DNA of 64,000 nucleotides from Symsagittifera roscoffensis (Eukaryota; Xenacoelomorpha; Acoela; Convolutidae). Under the pieces are notes generated by a model, which ran no database searches, was not told where the DNA came from, and saw nothing but the letters and a program-made list of their open reading frames with translations. Made by a program: the position numbers and the translations under genes. Positions 57,101-60,349 of this stretch are shown here, one piece after another. The first letter of the stretch is position 1; each line of letters begins with the position of its first letter. Where the stretch lies: positions 92,047,845-92,111,844 of the forward strand of contig NC_087062.1 in NCBI RefSeq assembly GCF_963678635.1, read 5' to 3'.

Positions 57101-57394
57101 ATTAAGTGGACGGCTCCCGAAGCCTACGCTCAACAGATATTCACCAGCAAATCGGACGTGTGGAGTTTTGGAGTCGTGATCTACGAAGTGTTCTCGTACG
57201 GTAAGGAGCCTTACGAGGGAATGGACCCGAGAGAAGTGTTCACGAATGTGTTCCAGGAAGGGGAGAGACTTTCTCCCCCCGGAGAGTGCCGGAGTCCTTG
57301 GAGTAGCATTATGCCTCAGTGCTTCCACTTGAACCCAGAGAAAAGACCAAACTTCCAGACTATTAAGACTCAAACACACGGAGGCAGCGAATAA
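31417..57394 (+). CDS. SH3-SH2-tyrosine kinase, Csk/Src-like, predicted pseudokinase
   Basis: Exons: 31417-33114, 34967-35088, 35296-35479, about 35945-36111 and 57087-57394, giving roughly 826 residues. Order: basic start MSKKLSSLFSKKK (no Gly2, so no myristoylation signal), Gly/Ser-rich region (about 14-370), SH3 (about 395-450), SH2 with F-L-V-R-E (about 456-560), kinase. The kinase keeps the glycine loop G-R-G-H-Y-G-K-V, the AAIK lysine (35072-35074), the helix-C glutamate (35318-35320), D-Y-G and W-T-A-P-E. HRD is HRN (Asn codon 36021-36023), and the short activation segment lacks a tyrosine, like Csk. The protein ends soon after the kinase with no Src-type tail tyrosine. I infer a cytosolic phosphotyrosine-signalling scaffold. 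The exon 3-4 join has no phase-compatible canonical site. The last intron holds the LTR element. Confidence 0.8.
33333..34140 (+). mobile_element. Family R2 element, copy C
   Basis: Starts CCAAAAATGCTTGTCATGCA and ends TGTATGATTAGCATTTTTGG, so the inverted ends are clear. Interior phrases GTAACCGAAGACAAGTGACA and TCTCGCTTTTACAATGCATT match copies A and B. It lies in the first intron of the kinase domain; a further R2-like end is at 34845-34930. Confidence 0.7.
34205..34530 (-). repeat. Family R4 repeat, copy 2
   Basis: Reverse-orientation match of 18685-19000, sharing CTCATGACATAAA, CAATCAATGTCCTTTAAGTT, CACTCAATTCTGATTGGCTG and AACTGTTTCGATTTTCG. Non-coding, in a kinase-gene intron. Confidence 0.6.
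34967..35088 (+). CDS. Kinase exon: glycine loop and catalytic lysine
   Basis: Acceptor TTTTTTTTTGCAG, then phase 0: E-I-G-R-G-H-Y-G-K-V-Y-K-G-R-Y ... A-A-I-K-I-L-H-N. Both the nucleotide-loop glycines and the VAIK-type lysine are present. Ends in phase 2 at GTCAAC. Confidence 0.88.
35296..35479 (+). CDS. Kinase exon: helix C and hinge
   Basis: 184 bp, starting with one base to complete an Arg codon. It contains the helix-C region A-V-V-E-D, D-H-P-N-V-V-K-Y-F-G-F and the hinge F-W-V-V-M-E-Y-C-S-K-G-S-L-L-E-I-L; the gatekeeper is methionine. Donor GTACTC at 35480, phase 0. Confidence 0.88.
35945..36111 (+). CDS. Kinase exon: catalytic loop (HRN) and DYG
   Basis: In the frame with GTG at 35949: V-D-M-K-Y-M-T-G-V-A-A-G-M ... 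V-I-H-R-N-L-R-C-A-N-L-L-I ... I-S-D-Y-G-M-G-T-K-E-D-I-K-K. The proton-acceptor aspartate of HRD is Asn (AAC, 36021-36023); the metal-binding Asp of D-Y-G is kept. Ends in phase 1 at GTCAGC (36112). The 5' edge is uncertain: acceptors at 35940 and 35944 give phases that do not fit the previous phase-0 donor. Confidence 0.75.
36609..36612. repeat. Target site duplication CATA, left
   Basis: CATA directly abuts the TG at the left LTR edge (36613) and recurs at 55552-55555 directly after the terminal CA of the right LTR. Four bases is the usual size for Ty3/Gypsy integrases. Confidence 0.85.
36613..37022 (-). repeat. 3' LTR (element orientation), 410 bp
   Basis: Begins TGAGTTAGGACCGAGTTGG and ends AGATCAGGTTCCA on +. 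No difference from 55142-55551 was seen on reading both copies in full. Confidence 0.95.
37023..38882 (-). other. 3' region of the LTR element, 1.86 kb
   Basis: No minus-strand ORF. It contains GGTGGGTTAGGCC twice (about 37725 and 37771), in part of a GC-richer patch with GAGCATGCTC and GGACGTCC palindromes. Next to the LTR, in element sense, is GGATGGG, a poor polypurine tract at best. The function of the long tail is unknown. Confidence 0.6.
38883..40445 (-). CDS. 520-aa orphan ORF at the 3' end of the LTR element
   Basis: The ATG overlaps the stop of the preceding anchor frame in ATGA (40442-40445). Residues 1-240 are rich in Pro, Ser, Thr and Asn with a P-P-P-D-F-P-P patch. Residues about 240-520 look globular, with many aromatics and histidines (for example Y-H-F-T-N-P-L-C-L-P-L and C-S-H-D-I-M-L). 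No signal peptide and no membrane segment is obvious. I do not recognise it; its position after env recalls accessory genes of complex retroviruses only by place. The uninterrupted 520 codons in an AT-rich element argue that it is a real gene. It may be translated by reinitiation or from its own spliced RNA. Confidence 0.75.
   Translation of the reverse strand: MSRQLGSLHRSNSHPTNLTSPIPIIPLFAFPPPDFPPSNVTSGMNSDTNSHISVLYSISQLNNPNIETPDEFADSEPSPSNNFHNSSNFSQPPFQPILSNNPDPITPTPSYASQVTPTYSSYHSDQSSQSPDTPRISPELDNFITLQQQPYHLNTPTINQISSTINSSNPPTPTPSSNYTESLAPSSTSTESSLNTNRAYRTFKRKFPNHPFPAKPGTAREYINHPKHTNTKEFLAITLPSFPQYTLNTPHDTNETRNFVDEYVLMPTLSWTSYYHFTNPLCLPLSNTHIDIERNTDMLYQLTTPLTARQFTYVGYKKSLKTHTAPRANEYTLEYYDHNIIRANQDQFLDDDRFANPQITEKFFIKTPYIFTLNIFDRKFDHIISEALTDTQAYESFKERFQIFSLTFHFLAPHERDLHCSHDIMLRTKQTHTYSYYRFIQNHFDLHTPSRQPHHRFQFINSKYTSPFFLNFTYCIKDTNHLHGILRNYDPITQMYIFCPITKTFNAEESRPFLIPHEFV
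40442..41071 (-). CDS. Membrane-anchor frame downstream of env
   Basis: An open frame of about 209 codons with no ATG at its start; the first usable codons are ACG and GTG (41068). It overlaps the end of the env ORF by 68 bases in the +1 frame. It encodes a strongly hydrophobic stretch (I-L-E-K-L-T-I-L-Y-A-M-F-N-F-I-G-F-L-F) and a second hydrophobic block, then a polar tail with a P-x-L-P-P-L-P segment. Since the env ORF itself has no clear anchor, this is most simply its transmembrane and cytoplasmic part, put out of frame by a one-base indel, or reached by frameshifting. The two are described separately here and not joined. Confidence 0.6.
   Translation of the reverse strand, partial: TVKNTVPKIYHQLTFLALLHSAKNFGLKNEILDFLGWPYYILEKLTILYAMFNFIGFLFSLLKGIYNTCAIHTQVNRQASVARILFAGFFGIFSTSINKILLDAQIKEYNTKIATRQNTYDEEHNNVDITPTAPQLPPLPNNHPLSLVPRNFRNLAITHNPNFRLTTSQSPIQHIMTHQSQDDNTYEQIIEQPHTTAFQSQNNHFFSPR
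41004..43079 (-). CDS. env: Env-like glycoprotein ORF, 691 codons
   Basis: ATG at 43079 opens a signal peptide (M-Y-I-L-K-L-L-I-F-L-Q-L-L-F-L-V). The body is cysteine-bearing, with several N-x-S/T sequons, as expected for a secreted or surface domain. It would mediate envelope functions of the element at the cell surface. The frame stops at 41004 without a convincing membrane anchor; the anchor lies in the next frame. The start overlaps the end of the preceding ATG-less frame by 13 bases. I see no clear furin-plus-fusion-peptide layout of the baculovirus-F-like errantivirus Env, so the class is unresolved; a distant class III-like (for example chuvirus-type) origin is only a thought. Position after pol supports env. 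Confidence 0.72.
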   Translation of the reverse strand: MYILKLLIFLQLLFLVISNQNINPSPRTGLQDLLVTHYDCEENEQKTLHKYAINQVSQCETEPQAIETTNVIATLYSKARATTVTGYKFTATFSEKKVHCSQVSNGNKNRLDHESFYQSNIERLLHLNPDDCKNELLRLNITQNKNSERKLVNFQVFSDSVHQSQLERHQGHIKLDDKYPYNGAHGRLTYDLHDKHWIPHIGINNPSNCKADTKNKGYQEIMFFDWKIQLEKIQLTRDLSDNTMIYQGIRLPCKNDQGYCDPTTRTQATIVWFPEDTCTTFQVAKIHARMMKFHEKYFIQSIPYEQVHPSRKLSSNFRNIHNIENKLTRFQIYQETELACKYRNPLHRTQYSEILVEYEKGFDMTTGKVKIDPYATGHPPNEGTSYIPVNFEKSNGQPGGHLKPHDTRSTRLQELSLMNTTYFGNIHYDIHLDMKLDYTISRIFQEMSLSELETLHQLCELERTQILQSLALAVLKIPYAGYLLSGNRSNFLDYEGNILWFYTCTKKVSPLYVFEDKRCYKRIPIFYKNKVHFVDTLSRRTYFWDTAVPCGSENSHNVVQLNPDENKYYLLTPYPTLMQSLKKFSPESIRAIARNPNIDLQSIGIYSKSDIQHHIRTQQFQELFTQMDTIQRQSIDQNLRKLAETAGFADIYTQDYSGYFKDIKDYIYLNGEKYRPQDISPINIFSFVTLS
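43067..44203 (-). CDS. 378-codon open frame with no ATG
   Basis: After a TAA at 44206-44204 the frame stays open to a TAA at 43069-43067 and has not a single ATG. It would encode about 250 Pro/Ser/Thr/Gln-rich residues, then a C-terminal part with aromatic and basic residues (R-L-H-N-W-A-L-N-R-L-Q-Y-R). By chance such a stretch in this base composition should be interrupted many times. It ends 13 bases inside env. It may be reached by splicing from an upstream start codon, by non-AUG initiation or by recoding. I recognise no family. Confidence 0.65.
   Translation of the reverse strand, partial: QFKNPSKIATQQSQNQSSPTSSQDNPTPPSTTQNPQTSTRISFQDNPYTFEERHARLSEPLEPVQRQAPLSEPTYNLYPTLPQELSRIRNPSQNQNTVEINRQIIHPRRNRNFQTPRVHFDIPQSPSQNTPENPIGIFPETPTLLSQRSTSSLPSDYLGSTPTSEQIRENPFNPPNQASRLPYWTTHSFTQGELNLVNDPIDISTDTTTSSSLPETLSLPSTPSISQISPPPFNLNFPNNLDARYREQSSINIPLRLDWNTFTAPPPLFGQHQESNRLHNWALNRLQYRQDIHNDIRDHNIQILQQNSLQLKFEITVKLNNITQHPYPLNPPNITAQSLPPPFITTEVIYKYDRYTKNTIGYITFYNPYSGLSYTCIF
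44209..44397 (-). CDS. 62-aa hydrophobic ORF (two membrane spans)
   Basis: The start is ATGA-overlapped with the stop of the preceding 76-aa ORF (44394-44397). Two hydrophobic stretches (about residues 9-29 and 35-51) are separated by C-K-C-I-K-K, and it ends in a short basic tail. It looks like a small membrane protein. Small size and a T-rich template mean chance cannot be excluded. Confidence 0.45.
   Translation of the reverse strand: MIRTIFSRTDIFLLFVIFITFLSSLILTICKCIKKAIITFALATIFLIIFLEEYYNKHKPSH
44394..44624 (-). CDS. 76-aa hydrophobic ORF
   Basis: The first ORF after pol, 598 bases downstream of its stop. Residues about 15-60 are almost wholly hydrophobic (F-I-I-F-L-F-D-I-L-E-S-F-L-I-I-L-I-I-F), then a polar end. 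Coupled to the next ORF by ATGA. Candidate small membrane protein; unrecognised. Confidence 0.42.
   Translation of the reverse strand: MLFSQSVTQILINLKHFFTILETFIIFLFDILESFLIILIIFCNIFLIFYTLLELFLQLSKTLDYIHRYDSYNLSK
44625..45222 (-). other. 598-bp spacer after pol
   Basis: No ORF. A short repeat CTTTAGGCTAA occurs twice near 44826 and 44859. It could hold a splice acceptor or promoter for downstream ORFs, but none is evident. Confidence 0.4.
45223..53445 (-). CDS. gag-pol: Gag-Pol polyprotein, 2740 codons in one frame
   Basis: Approximate order: Gag with polar, Gln-rich N-terminus and capsid-like segment (about 600-800); zinc knuckle C-N-Y-C-R-R-Y-G-H-S-I-S-E-C (about 841); a long Arg/Asn/Ser/Tyr-rich tract (about 870-1100); protease D-S-G (about 1231) with I-I-G-I-P-F; RT with Y-L-D-D (about 1736); RNase H with D-A-S, T-D-H and D-T-L-S-R (about 1885-2000); integrase H...C-x2-C (about 2255-2290) and catalytic D, D, E (about 2320, 2381, 2417) with exactly 35 residues between the last two; G-P-Y module (about 2593). 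All catalytic residues are present and no stop or frameshift interrupts it, so the enzymes may be active. One frame for gag and pol means no recoding between them. At 2740 residues it is far longer than usual, mainly from the Gag end. Confidence 0.95.
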   Translation of the reverse strand: MSSTHTPGEESPDDDEIFPFIVDATTDRGQHIFCKNLLLNLFEPGISPCKTEFPDVKIKRQIIDHYLKDICNITQQYGIYSIEFTSPNHNNRKYTIQTDDLDLEFSKVFSEYIKSIQYHNSQRANSIFTNEVFAIIYSYISILENEIPITNVSPTETSKHLKVRHEITLLSSYLNIIKENFTKDDVSQHTKHDLQKILAWFIIDYFTHNIDLIAQARKNFRPQNSNDDTAITEQSDYFWDPEWSHPAFISFPQSISSQAISTISYIRDYVKVIPLTIDATPLNYNTFLPDTQNNSLNSTVIHNENLNGTRNLTQQDIQTPSHFINEEIVHTTTTQQSISPIRPNLTTPRNTNPSQTQVTLQSTVKPSVAPKYSHMDYQTYRPMTIPSKTIKTFTRNNFADHNYNYTHPSKTYNQPQRNFNQYTRSRNWDNPMTQPNSINFQTNPPQDHSENYPFFQQNKNKKQTSYQMDYLSSDDDFLQPDIFAPNTQEYRRQGIQRTRTNHRNFSPQPIDAQHQQPIQQQNLINTQSFQPIQQQNPMTAHSYQASQMQNEIPLPYYLQQHEITRNQLSNFSQMPNAAESLQMTMNPYLMGGSSITSNKPLMVFTGTDPEYSVEDYLNAVTANLILNIGPEPINTPLHQNWIHRRTALIQTTLDGAAQKWFSVLPLEIKSNWKRFTQEFSKMFDSERNKQQQRVLCNEIRRLPNETIKQIAVQIETLVRKAYSLNTHDYKNTKMTEILMMTLTPQLRKIAIKKRASHPSSIREPDLDFRKLVDKLEQAEITMKLEETENLKLQYVNRIETTPTNINNIQESETDLVEKITEILNIYEKNPNFKGKPSFKKWCNYCRRYGHSISECRQKQQDNQNKPQKYKEPNKSFYQYMKKDQNLPNKTVHSNNSSGKPLPNNTNYTRNQSPYNSSYRGRSPERRNTYNSSQNHYNRPNSRNNYSRSNSNTQRFVSRSNSQSRNNYYPNNQSRNSSYNRNRNYSYNRNRSYSNNRNQNYPNNQSRNNSYNRSNYNRPNNNYQNRSRNNSQNRHSSYNNRYRNYSQSPHRNNNNYNNSNNRHRSSTPKHQRQINQVQSNPETTSDPPGIDDTVTDTLQLNQINCTSSDSESDTENTLSINMIKVENDYESVIYEQPFSSHIYENQSEFLQNYYTTPINSTPTTQETNEINTTNQTNKNTKTKCLNTNHIYQNIQKEQPKEKIWTIPFLLESPRNKEFQPPDLEIDFLIDSGAESNIINIPTWNEIKTLHPKLTPLETSSKLATAQGSTLINYGKIQLFLLPTRTMEQSKILNKPFKQIFHITDIKYNIIGIPFISKYIPTINILNSKILIKDKYTKTKETSLTFFQRLNKQPPFFSKFYPIFNQRRKHLKPLSGNIYNFSIKQVHQYDKEQNKQKFYMSEFEFKPIHKFFKITISSIKYLKNSNSDIISLHVYNNTPYQVTLPLGLLGYCETNATISPIHEKAYRVNNILQLLDICQSTILNEELSINNIISNENRNTDYFTKTPYFKPTFNISNYTEDQQKFLTMFNFQHSQITQDEFEKLAKQLIEYSSVYATSKFDVGKISSSLHLPLKPDAVFKKQRASKVPIHLHDKVNRLLDILEQYNIISPVNKEEQPKGNTFINPVIILAKGESLKIVLDARYLNSLIDESKCNWPIEPIQVILTKINGKYFTTADMNSAYNQMPLDEQSRRLTQFVIGNQQYEFNRLFYGISIGPAAFSAFMSKIFRPLILKKNAITYLDDVFMQSQTKDEMFNVLEKYHQILQNENLKAAPDKSHFFLTRVKFLGHNIERKTITPLKSRIDAIQKLQPPTNKKKIQEFLGMLNFLSKYVYKMQLYLRPFYNILRQQNNFEWNTEHQTRFEEIKKLLTEQISNTIPDSNQPFYAMCDASNFGIGAALLQSHNGTNKMNLISANSRLFTQAELRLSTLMRECTAIIYTLTEYEFLILGSKHPTVLFTDHKPIIFLFTQKSNPNHRVYRFQLILMKFPNLHIVWTAGKNLALPDTLSRNTPPELLTRKTTVEIPKNIKFYLAENETSPRLECKYAVKTDIEQSQINSLQHFPLYLDCQNNHYEVDLLGTSTFKPIPYSQWIKNNTQQKRTKQHPPKKDHFPLIEKEDLTDKINLSGPQTNDSKYTINQVFDLHDPLDTIPLSKLEIENIFLPPTETITISTLKQYQNLDPVIRQLKSWHKYKTKPIKADSTILGNKTLLRYFRKFNNTTINENTDLLEYKLNESTVPCLPLSMILIAFNISHTQNIKGHSGSEKTYSNFIQNFYFPNAPIWIKVLCNDCIVCQLNKPYPNQKQIAQKQDFKGQSLYFNHRISFDTKGPISPSSEGNSYIMVIVDAFTHYVAINPVPHCNAYYAYTTLYEHWIAKFGLPEILVTDNGTEFINNEIITLCHLYNIKHKPRTSHAPWTNGLVEGMNRSLQEYLRCIINGNDTKYTEWSADVKLFPLAYNSQITTTLGMSPYEMVFNQKPRKPIMFTANSHKNAQGYCQPNKDSICYNLPLHTHDEDHFHHPQILKLASGTHTEWILNRDKKHNEIYQKITKKLLQRQNINEQINSRFTPASELKIGTFVLIPNFNTQKGISKKLQPLRKGPYQIIARPTDVTYKITDSNKKEIVQHRNNLLPYYPKEYALRELTQLYSFTGLKIIQNEPHLKNTEQNDNPTENQNTKPTATKNNTQNHKESPKQRKNRKMTEQIIPQEQIDKSENRKTTRLRNQPRKNYKIFIPQSKILKKVEFQK
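53420..53887 (-). CDS. 155-aa basic ORF overlapping the gag start
   Basis: ATG at 53887; the stop falls 26 bases inside gag (gag ATG 53445). Central and C-terminal parts are very Lys/Arg-rich (R-T-K-R-Q-T-L-K-R-K, K-R-G-K-R-R-I-K-K) with two Ser/Asp/Glu patches (S-E-S-E-T-N-S, F-S-D-S-E-T-T-S), so nucleic-acid binding or nuclear location is likely. Translating gag from the same RNA would need reinitiation or leaky scanning. It has no counterpart that I know in standard Gypsy elements. Confidence 0.65.
   Translation of the reverse strand: MSFKNLGNKQTIVLHNCEIDNKKYDLVITPHTQTVGYIRTKRQTLKRKIITKQRQIKRKRFSKNRNAFSESETNSLDELYKLKESIDKNCSLHDQLYFSDSETTSNSSKRGKRRIKKQYKHKPVHLYNWNQPIRHINNYILTVIERKNELNAHPR
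54405..54489. repeat. Two hairpin-forming direct repeats in the leader
   Basis: Each 25-base copy folds through AAGG ... CCTT, and the outer GATC ends match. Perfect identity between the copies and an exact 60-base period suggest a functional or recently duplicated RNA or DNA element. Confidence 0.75.
54821..55054 (-). CDS. Possible 77-aa leader ORF
   Basis: First ATG-led frame after the primer site. It is Arg-rich in the middle (G-I-G-R-R-P-R-T-R-D-D-I-R). No family is recognised, and it may be only an upstream ORF that limits scanning. Confidence 0.25.
   Translation of the reverse strand: MLYDNNLIEMSLRLNRSEPIFRTITELPGIGRRPRTRDDIRQSRNLPYSYMIVRQKPEQTFIFRILLAMNLDFHLQT
55122..55139 (-). promoter_or_regulatory. 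Primer binding site candidate
   Basis: In element sense the 5' LTR ends CA, then TC, then TGGTGCGACCATAAGTC. The initial TGG pairs with a tRNA CCA end, and the two-base offset is normal for this group. I could not match the rest to a specific tRNA. Confidence 0.6.
55142..55551 (-). repeat. 5' LTR (element orientation), 410 bp
   Basis: Same start, end and length as 36613-37022, followed directly by CATA (55552-55555). It must contain the element's promoter; no clear TATA box is identifiable in the minus sense. Confidence 0.95.
56507..57060 (+). repeat. R1 fragment followed by R5 fragment
   Basis: 56507-56800 has the R1 phrases (GCGCC(C)TTGGCGCC, GAGAGCGCGCGCC, CCTGCAGCGCAGAA). 56800-57030 repeats the right arm of R5 (ATGGCGTGTGAGGGG, TTTTATTTTATTACATTTA, ACATTCAGGGCTT) as a direct copy. 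Both lie just before the last kinase exon. Confidence 0.6.
57087..57394 (+). CDS. Kinase exon: C-lobe and C-terminus
   Basis: Starts I-R-F-P-I-K-W-T-A-P-E-A and continues K-S-D-V-W-S-F-G-V-V-I-Y-E-V-F-S-Y-G-K-E-P-Y-E-G-M, C-F-H-L-N-P-E-K-R-P-N-F. Substrate-lobe landmarks (APE, D-V-W-S-F-G, the R of K-R-P) are kept. It ends K-T-Q-T-H-G-G-S-E and TAA, without a regulatory tail tyrosine. Confidence 0.9.
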
Positions 57395-57780
57395 TTCTCT
57401 AAACATTTTAATTTTAATTTTTTAAAATCGTAGATAAAAAATAACTCAAAACTATAGAAGGCCAGATGCAGAAGTTTTATTCAAGGATATCAAATTTACT
57501 TTGGTTAATTACAAATTTATTTTGCAATTTGGCATGTTTTTATGTTGAATGAAGAAAAAAAATGATTATGATTATCAACAGCATCAAACGTTTTCCTTTT
57601 CTACGTGGCTCTTATTTTTCCAGCGAAATCAAGCAAGATATTCAAAACTTAATGAGGTTAAGCCCATGTCGCGAAAGCAATCTGCTCCTACCATAATCTA
57701 TTAAGTTAAAGCTAGTGTTGTTTATAATTTTTGTAGCTAAAATAGTCGGCTAATTTGCAGCAATAATAATCATCACAGTC

Positions 57781-58055
57781 AGGGGCGGATCTAGGATTTT
57801 CTCGAGGGGGGAGGGGGGGGATTGCGGAGTTTCAAAAAATTTTCCAAAATTTTGACGATTTTTTTTTAGGTTGACCAAATTGACTTTTCGAGCTCTCCCA
57901 AAGCACTGTTTTGCCCCTATTTTGGAAAAATTTTCAGCGCTGCAGGCAAATTTTTGAAAAAACAGTCAAAAAAGCCGTTTTTGGGCACTTTTTGAAAAAT
58001 TTTGACAAAAAAATCGCGTTTTTTTGGCGCTCGCTCCCCCTCAAAGTTAGTATAT
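57781..58055 (+). mobile_element. Truncated R1 element
   Basis: Begins AGGGGCGGATCTAGG and contains the R1 order (TCGAGCTCTCCCAAAGCA, GCTGCAGGCAAA, GCTCGCTCCCCCTC), but stops near 58055 without the opposite end. Confidence 0.65.
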
Positions 58056-59174
58056 GTTAGCATTCAATTTAAAGACTTCTGATACATTACTTTGTATACT
58101 CATTTCGACGTAACGTATATTTCTTAAACCTGAACTTGCCTTGCCTAAAAGTTTCCAGTCTAAGTTTCTACTCGGCATCCTATGAAACAGTCAAAACCAA
58201 AACAAACAAAACTAGAAAAAGCTTAAAATCATTTTTCCGTTGACCGTTGATGAACAAGTAGCCCAGAATGATGCGACCTCTGATGTTTTCTTCTGATTCT
58301 TTTCAGAAGATATTTCAAAAGAATCAACAAATGTATAATCGTTGTTTTTACTTATATTGAAATGATAAATCCGTGAAAACCATTATGGAACTTTGTTTCG
58401 ATGATTTTGAGAGTCCGAATAAAGACTGAGAAGTTTCGAATATGATATCTCACTTGAACTAATAATCATTATAATTGAAGTTTCTGCGATTTCGCAGAGG
58501 ATCTATGAAAGGCACAGGCTTTTCCGTCGAAGCAATAGTCTTTTTATATGACTTTTATTCTGTCATTGTAAGTGGCTTGTCATTATAAGTGGCTGAAAAA
58601 ATGAAAAGGCCATAGCTCCTTCTAAACAAATTTTTAGCGAGTACCCGGGTTGTAAAAGACCATTTATGTATTAAAGACATCGGTTTTCGCCATCTCTCCT
58701 TGATCAGCTGTGGTCAATTTTGATTGGCCATGGTAACGTCTGATTAAATTGTTCAATTGTAATATTTTGTTTATATCATGGCTTACAAAAAAAAATCATT
58801 GGCTAATGTTTGTTTGAAAATTTCTGTATTGTTTTCAAGTCATGTGAATTTTTTTGAGGCGACAACTCGTCGAAATCGATATTTCGTAAATGTCTTATTA
58901 AATTGGTTGCGCTTTTGCGTGCTCTTGAGATTTTTTGATGTTTTTAGATGCTGTCTGATGTTTTTTTTTGTTTTCAGGTTTCTAGTGTATGTTATTGTGT
59001 TTTCAGGGTCTCTCTTGCTCGCTCACTGGTAGCTAACATGGGAGTATTTCCTATTCGGACACAAAAAATTCTGTAACTTCTTGTTGGCTAGATCCCTATG
59101 TGAGTTCGCTCCAGAACATTTTTTTTAGCTTTCACCCATGTTTGTAGGCATTAACCGATTTTCATGTTCATCTG

Positions 59175-59332
59175 AGAAACTTCTAGTCATACAGATTTCT
59201 ATATATGGAAAAAAGTTTATCTTGCGATTTCATACAATTTTCTGAACGCATCGAAATGTATGGAGTTGTATGACAAGAAGTTTCTCATATATGGAAATGG
59301 TATGACAAGAATTTTTGGTCAACCCGGGTAAC
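59175..59332. repeat. Short R2-like inverted-repeat unit
   Basis: CTTCTAGTCATACAGATTTC at the left and TGGTATGACAAGAATTTTTG with GGTCAACCCGGGT at the right bound about 155 bp, with an internal AGTTGTATGACAAGAAGTTT copy. Probably an internally deleted relative of the 0.8-kb R2 elements. Confidence 0.5.
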
Positions 59333-59619
59333 TATGGAAAAAAATGTTTTTAATTCATAAGGAATGTCACTTTAAATAATTATAGATTTCTAGTAGAGCG
59401 GAACCAGAGAACGCAATCATCATCTGGATCCTTAAAAAATTGAACTTTCATCAATGATTGCAAATGAAGACGCCATGTTTTAAACGTCCGCCAATGTCTG
59501 AGATTTAACCAATCATCAAATGTGTCCTCGTGATATTTTATTTTATCTCGAATGGATTATTGAAATGTTATGGGTTTTGAAGAGTTCGAATGAATCCAAA
59601 CTCAAAAGGTGTCGTTGAG

Positions 59620-60070
59620 TTGATCCAGATCCTGGTCTAGATTCTGATCCAGCTTCTGATCCTGATCCAGATCCTGATCCAGATCCTGGTCTAGATTCTG
59701 ATCAAGTTCCTGATCCTGGCCCAGATCCAGATCCTGATCCTGATCTAGATCGTGATCCAGATCCTGATCTAGATCGTGATCCAGATCCTGATCCAGATCC
59801 TGATCTAGATCCTGATCCAGATCCTGATCCAGATCCTGGTCTAGATTCTGATCCAGCTCCTGATCCTGGTCCAGATCCAGATCCTGATCCTGATCTAGAT
59901 CCTGATCCAGATCCTGATCCAGATCCTGATCTAGATCCTGATCCAGATCCTGATCCAGATCCTGGTCTAGATTCTGATCCAGCTCCTGGTCCAGATCCTG
60001 ATCCAGATCCTGATCTAGATCCTGATCCAGATCCTGATCCAGATCCTGGTCTAGATTCTGATCCAGACCG
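59620..60070. repeat. GATCCA/GATCCT minisatellite
   Basis: About 440 bp built from 6-base GATCC(A/T) and longer variants such as GATCTAGATCC and GGTCTAGATTCTGATCC. Unit lengths are multiples of three, so all frames tend to stay open. It forms the coding tail of secreted gene 4. Confidence 0.9.
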
Positions 60071-60349
60071 GTCTCCTTTTTTGGCCACATCGCTTGTCAC
60101 CGGAATATTTTCAACATCCGGTTTCAAAGAGGGTTTGTCGTGGAGGATGACGTATATGATGAACCAAGAGAAGGTCAATTTTACCCGAAGTTGGGACCCT
60201 TGAAGGAAGTGGACATGTGAGTTCTTCACTGAGGTAGGGATGATGAATGTCTGGGTGAACCCGCCCTGGCCACCGATTATATTGAGGCGACCTTGTCCAT
60301 AACCCAGTTGGGTGATTATGTTTGCACACACATTCCGATCCCAGCGAGC
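59702..60349 (-). CDS. Secreted family member 4: terminal exon with Ser-Gly tail
   Basis: Acceptor GTTACAAG at 60350, then A-R-W-D-R-N-V-C-A-N-I-I-T-Q-L-G-Y-G-Q-G-R-L-N-I-I-G-G-Q-G and F-S-W-F, clearly homologous to the terminal exons of genes 1 and 2. Two differences: the C-[ED]-E-K-P-x-L-C pair has become L-H-D-K-P-S-L-K, losing both cysteines, and the frame runs on into about 120 residues of S-G-S-G-S-E-S-R-P-G repeats from the minisatellite. The TGA at 59704-59702 is a repeat unit changed at few bases; the repeat stays open beyond it. Earlier exons are not seen to the right and may lie outside the window or be lost. It may be a diverging gene or a pseudogene. Confidence 0.65.
   Translation of the reverse strand, partial: ARWDRNVCANIITQLGYGQGRLNIIGGQGGFTQTFIIPTSVKNSHVHFLQGSQLRVKLTFSWFIIYVILHDKPSLKPDVENIPVTSDVAKKGDRSGSESRPGSGSGSGSGSRSGSGSGSGPGAGSESRPGSGSGSGSGSRSGSGSGSGSGSRSGSGSGSGPGSGAGSESRPGSGSGSGSGSRSGSGSGSGSRSRSGSGSRSRSGSGSGSGPGSGT

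Larger units (their letters stand above)
57395..59601. other. Between the kinase gene and secreted gene 4
   Basis: A truncated R1 element occupies 57781-58055 (AGGGGCGGATCTAGGATTT, CTCGAGGGGGGAG). A short R2-like unit lies at 59175-59332 with GTCATACA / TGTATGAC ends and GGTCAACCCGGGT. An 84-codon hydrophobic ORF at 58778-59032 has no recognisable features. No clear polyadenylation signal was seen for the kinase gene. Confidence 0.5.

Noticed and set aside
58778-59032. 84-codon hydrophobic ORF on +
   Set aside because: T-rich chance frame; no recognisable signal or conserved residues, no neighbour support.
59602-60090. 162-codon Asp-Gln-Asp-Leu repeat ORF
   Set aside because: Alternative frame of the GATCCA/GATCCT minisatellite; only the Ser-Gly frame connects to a homologous exon.
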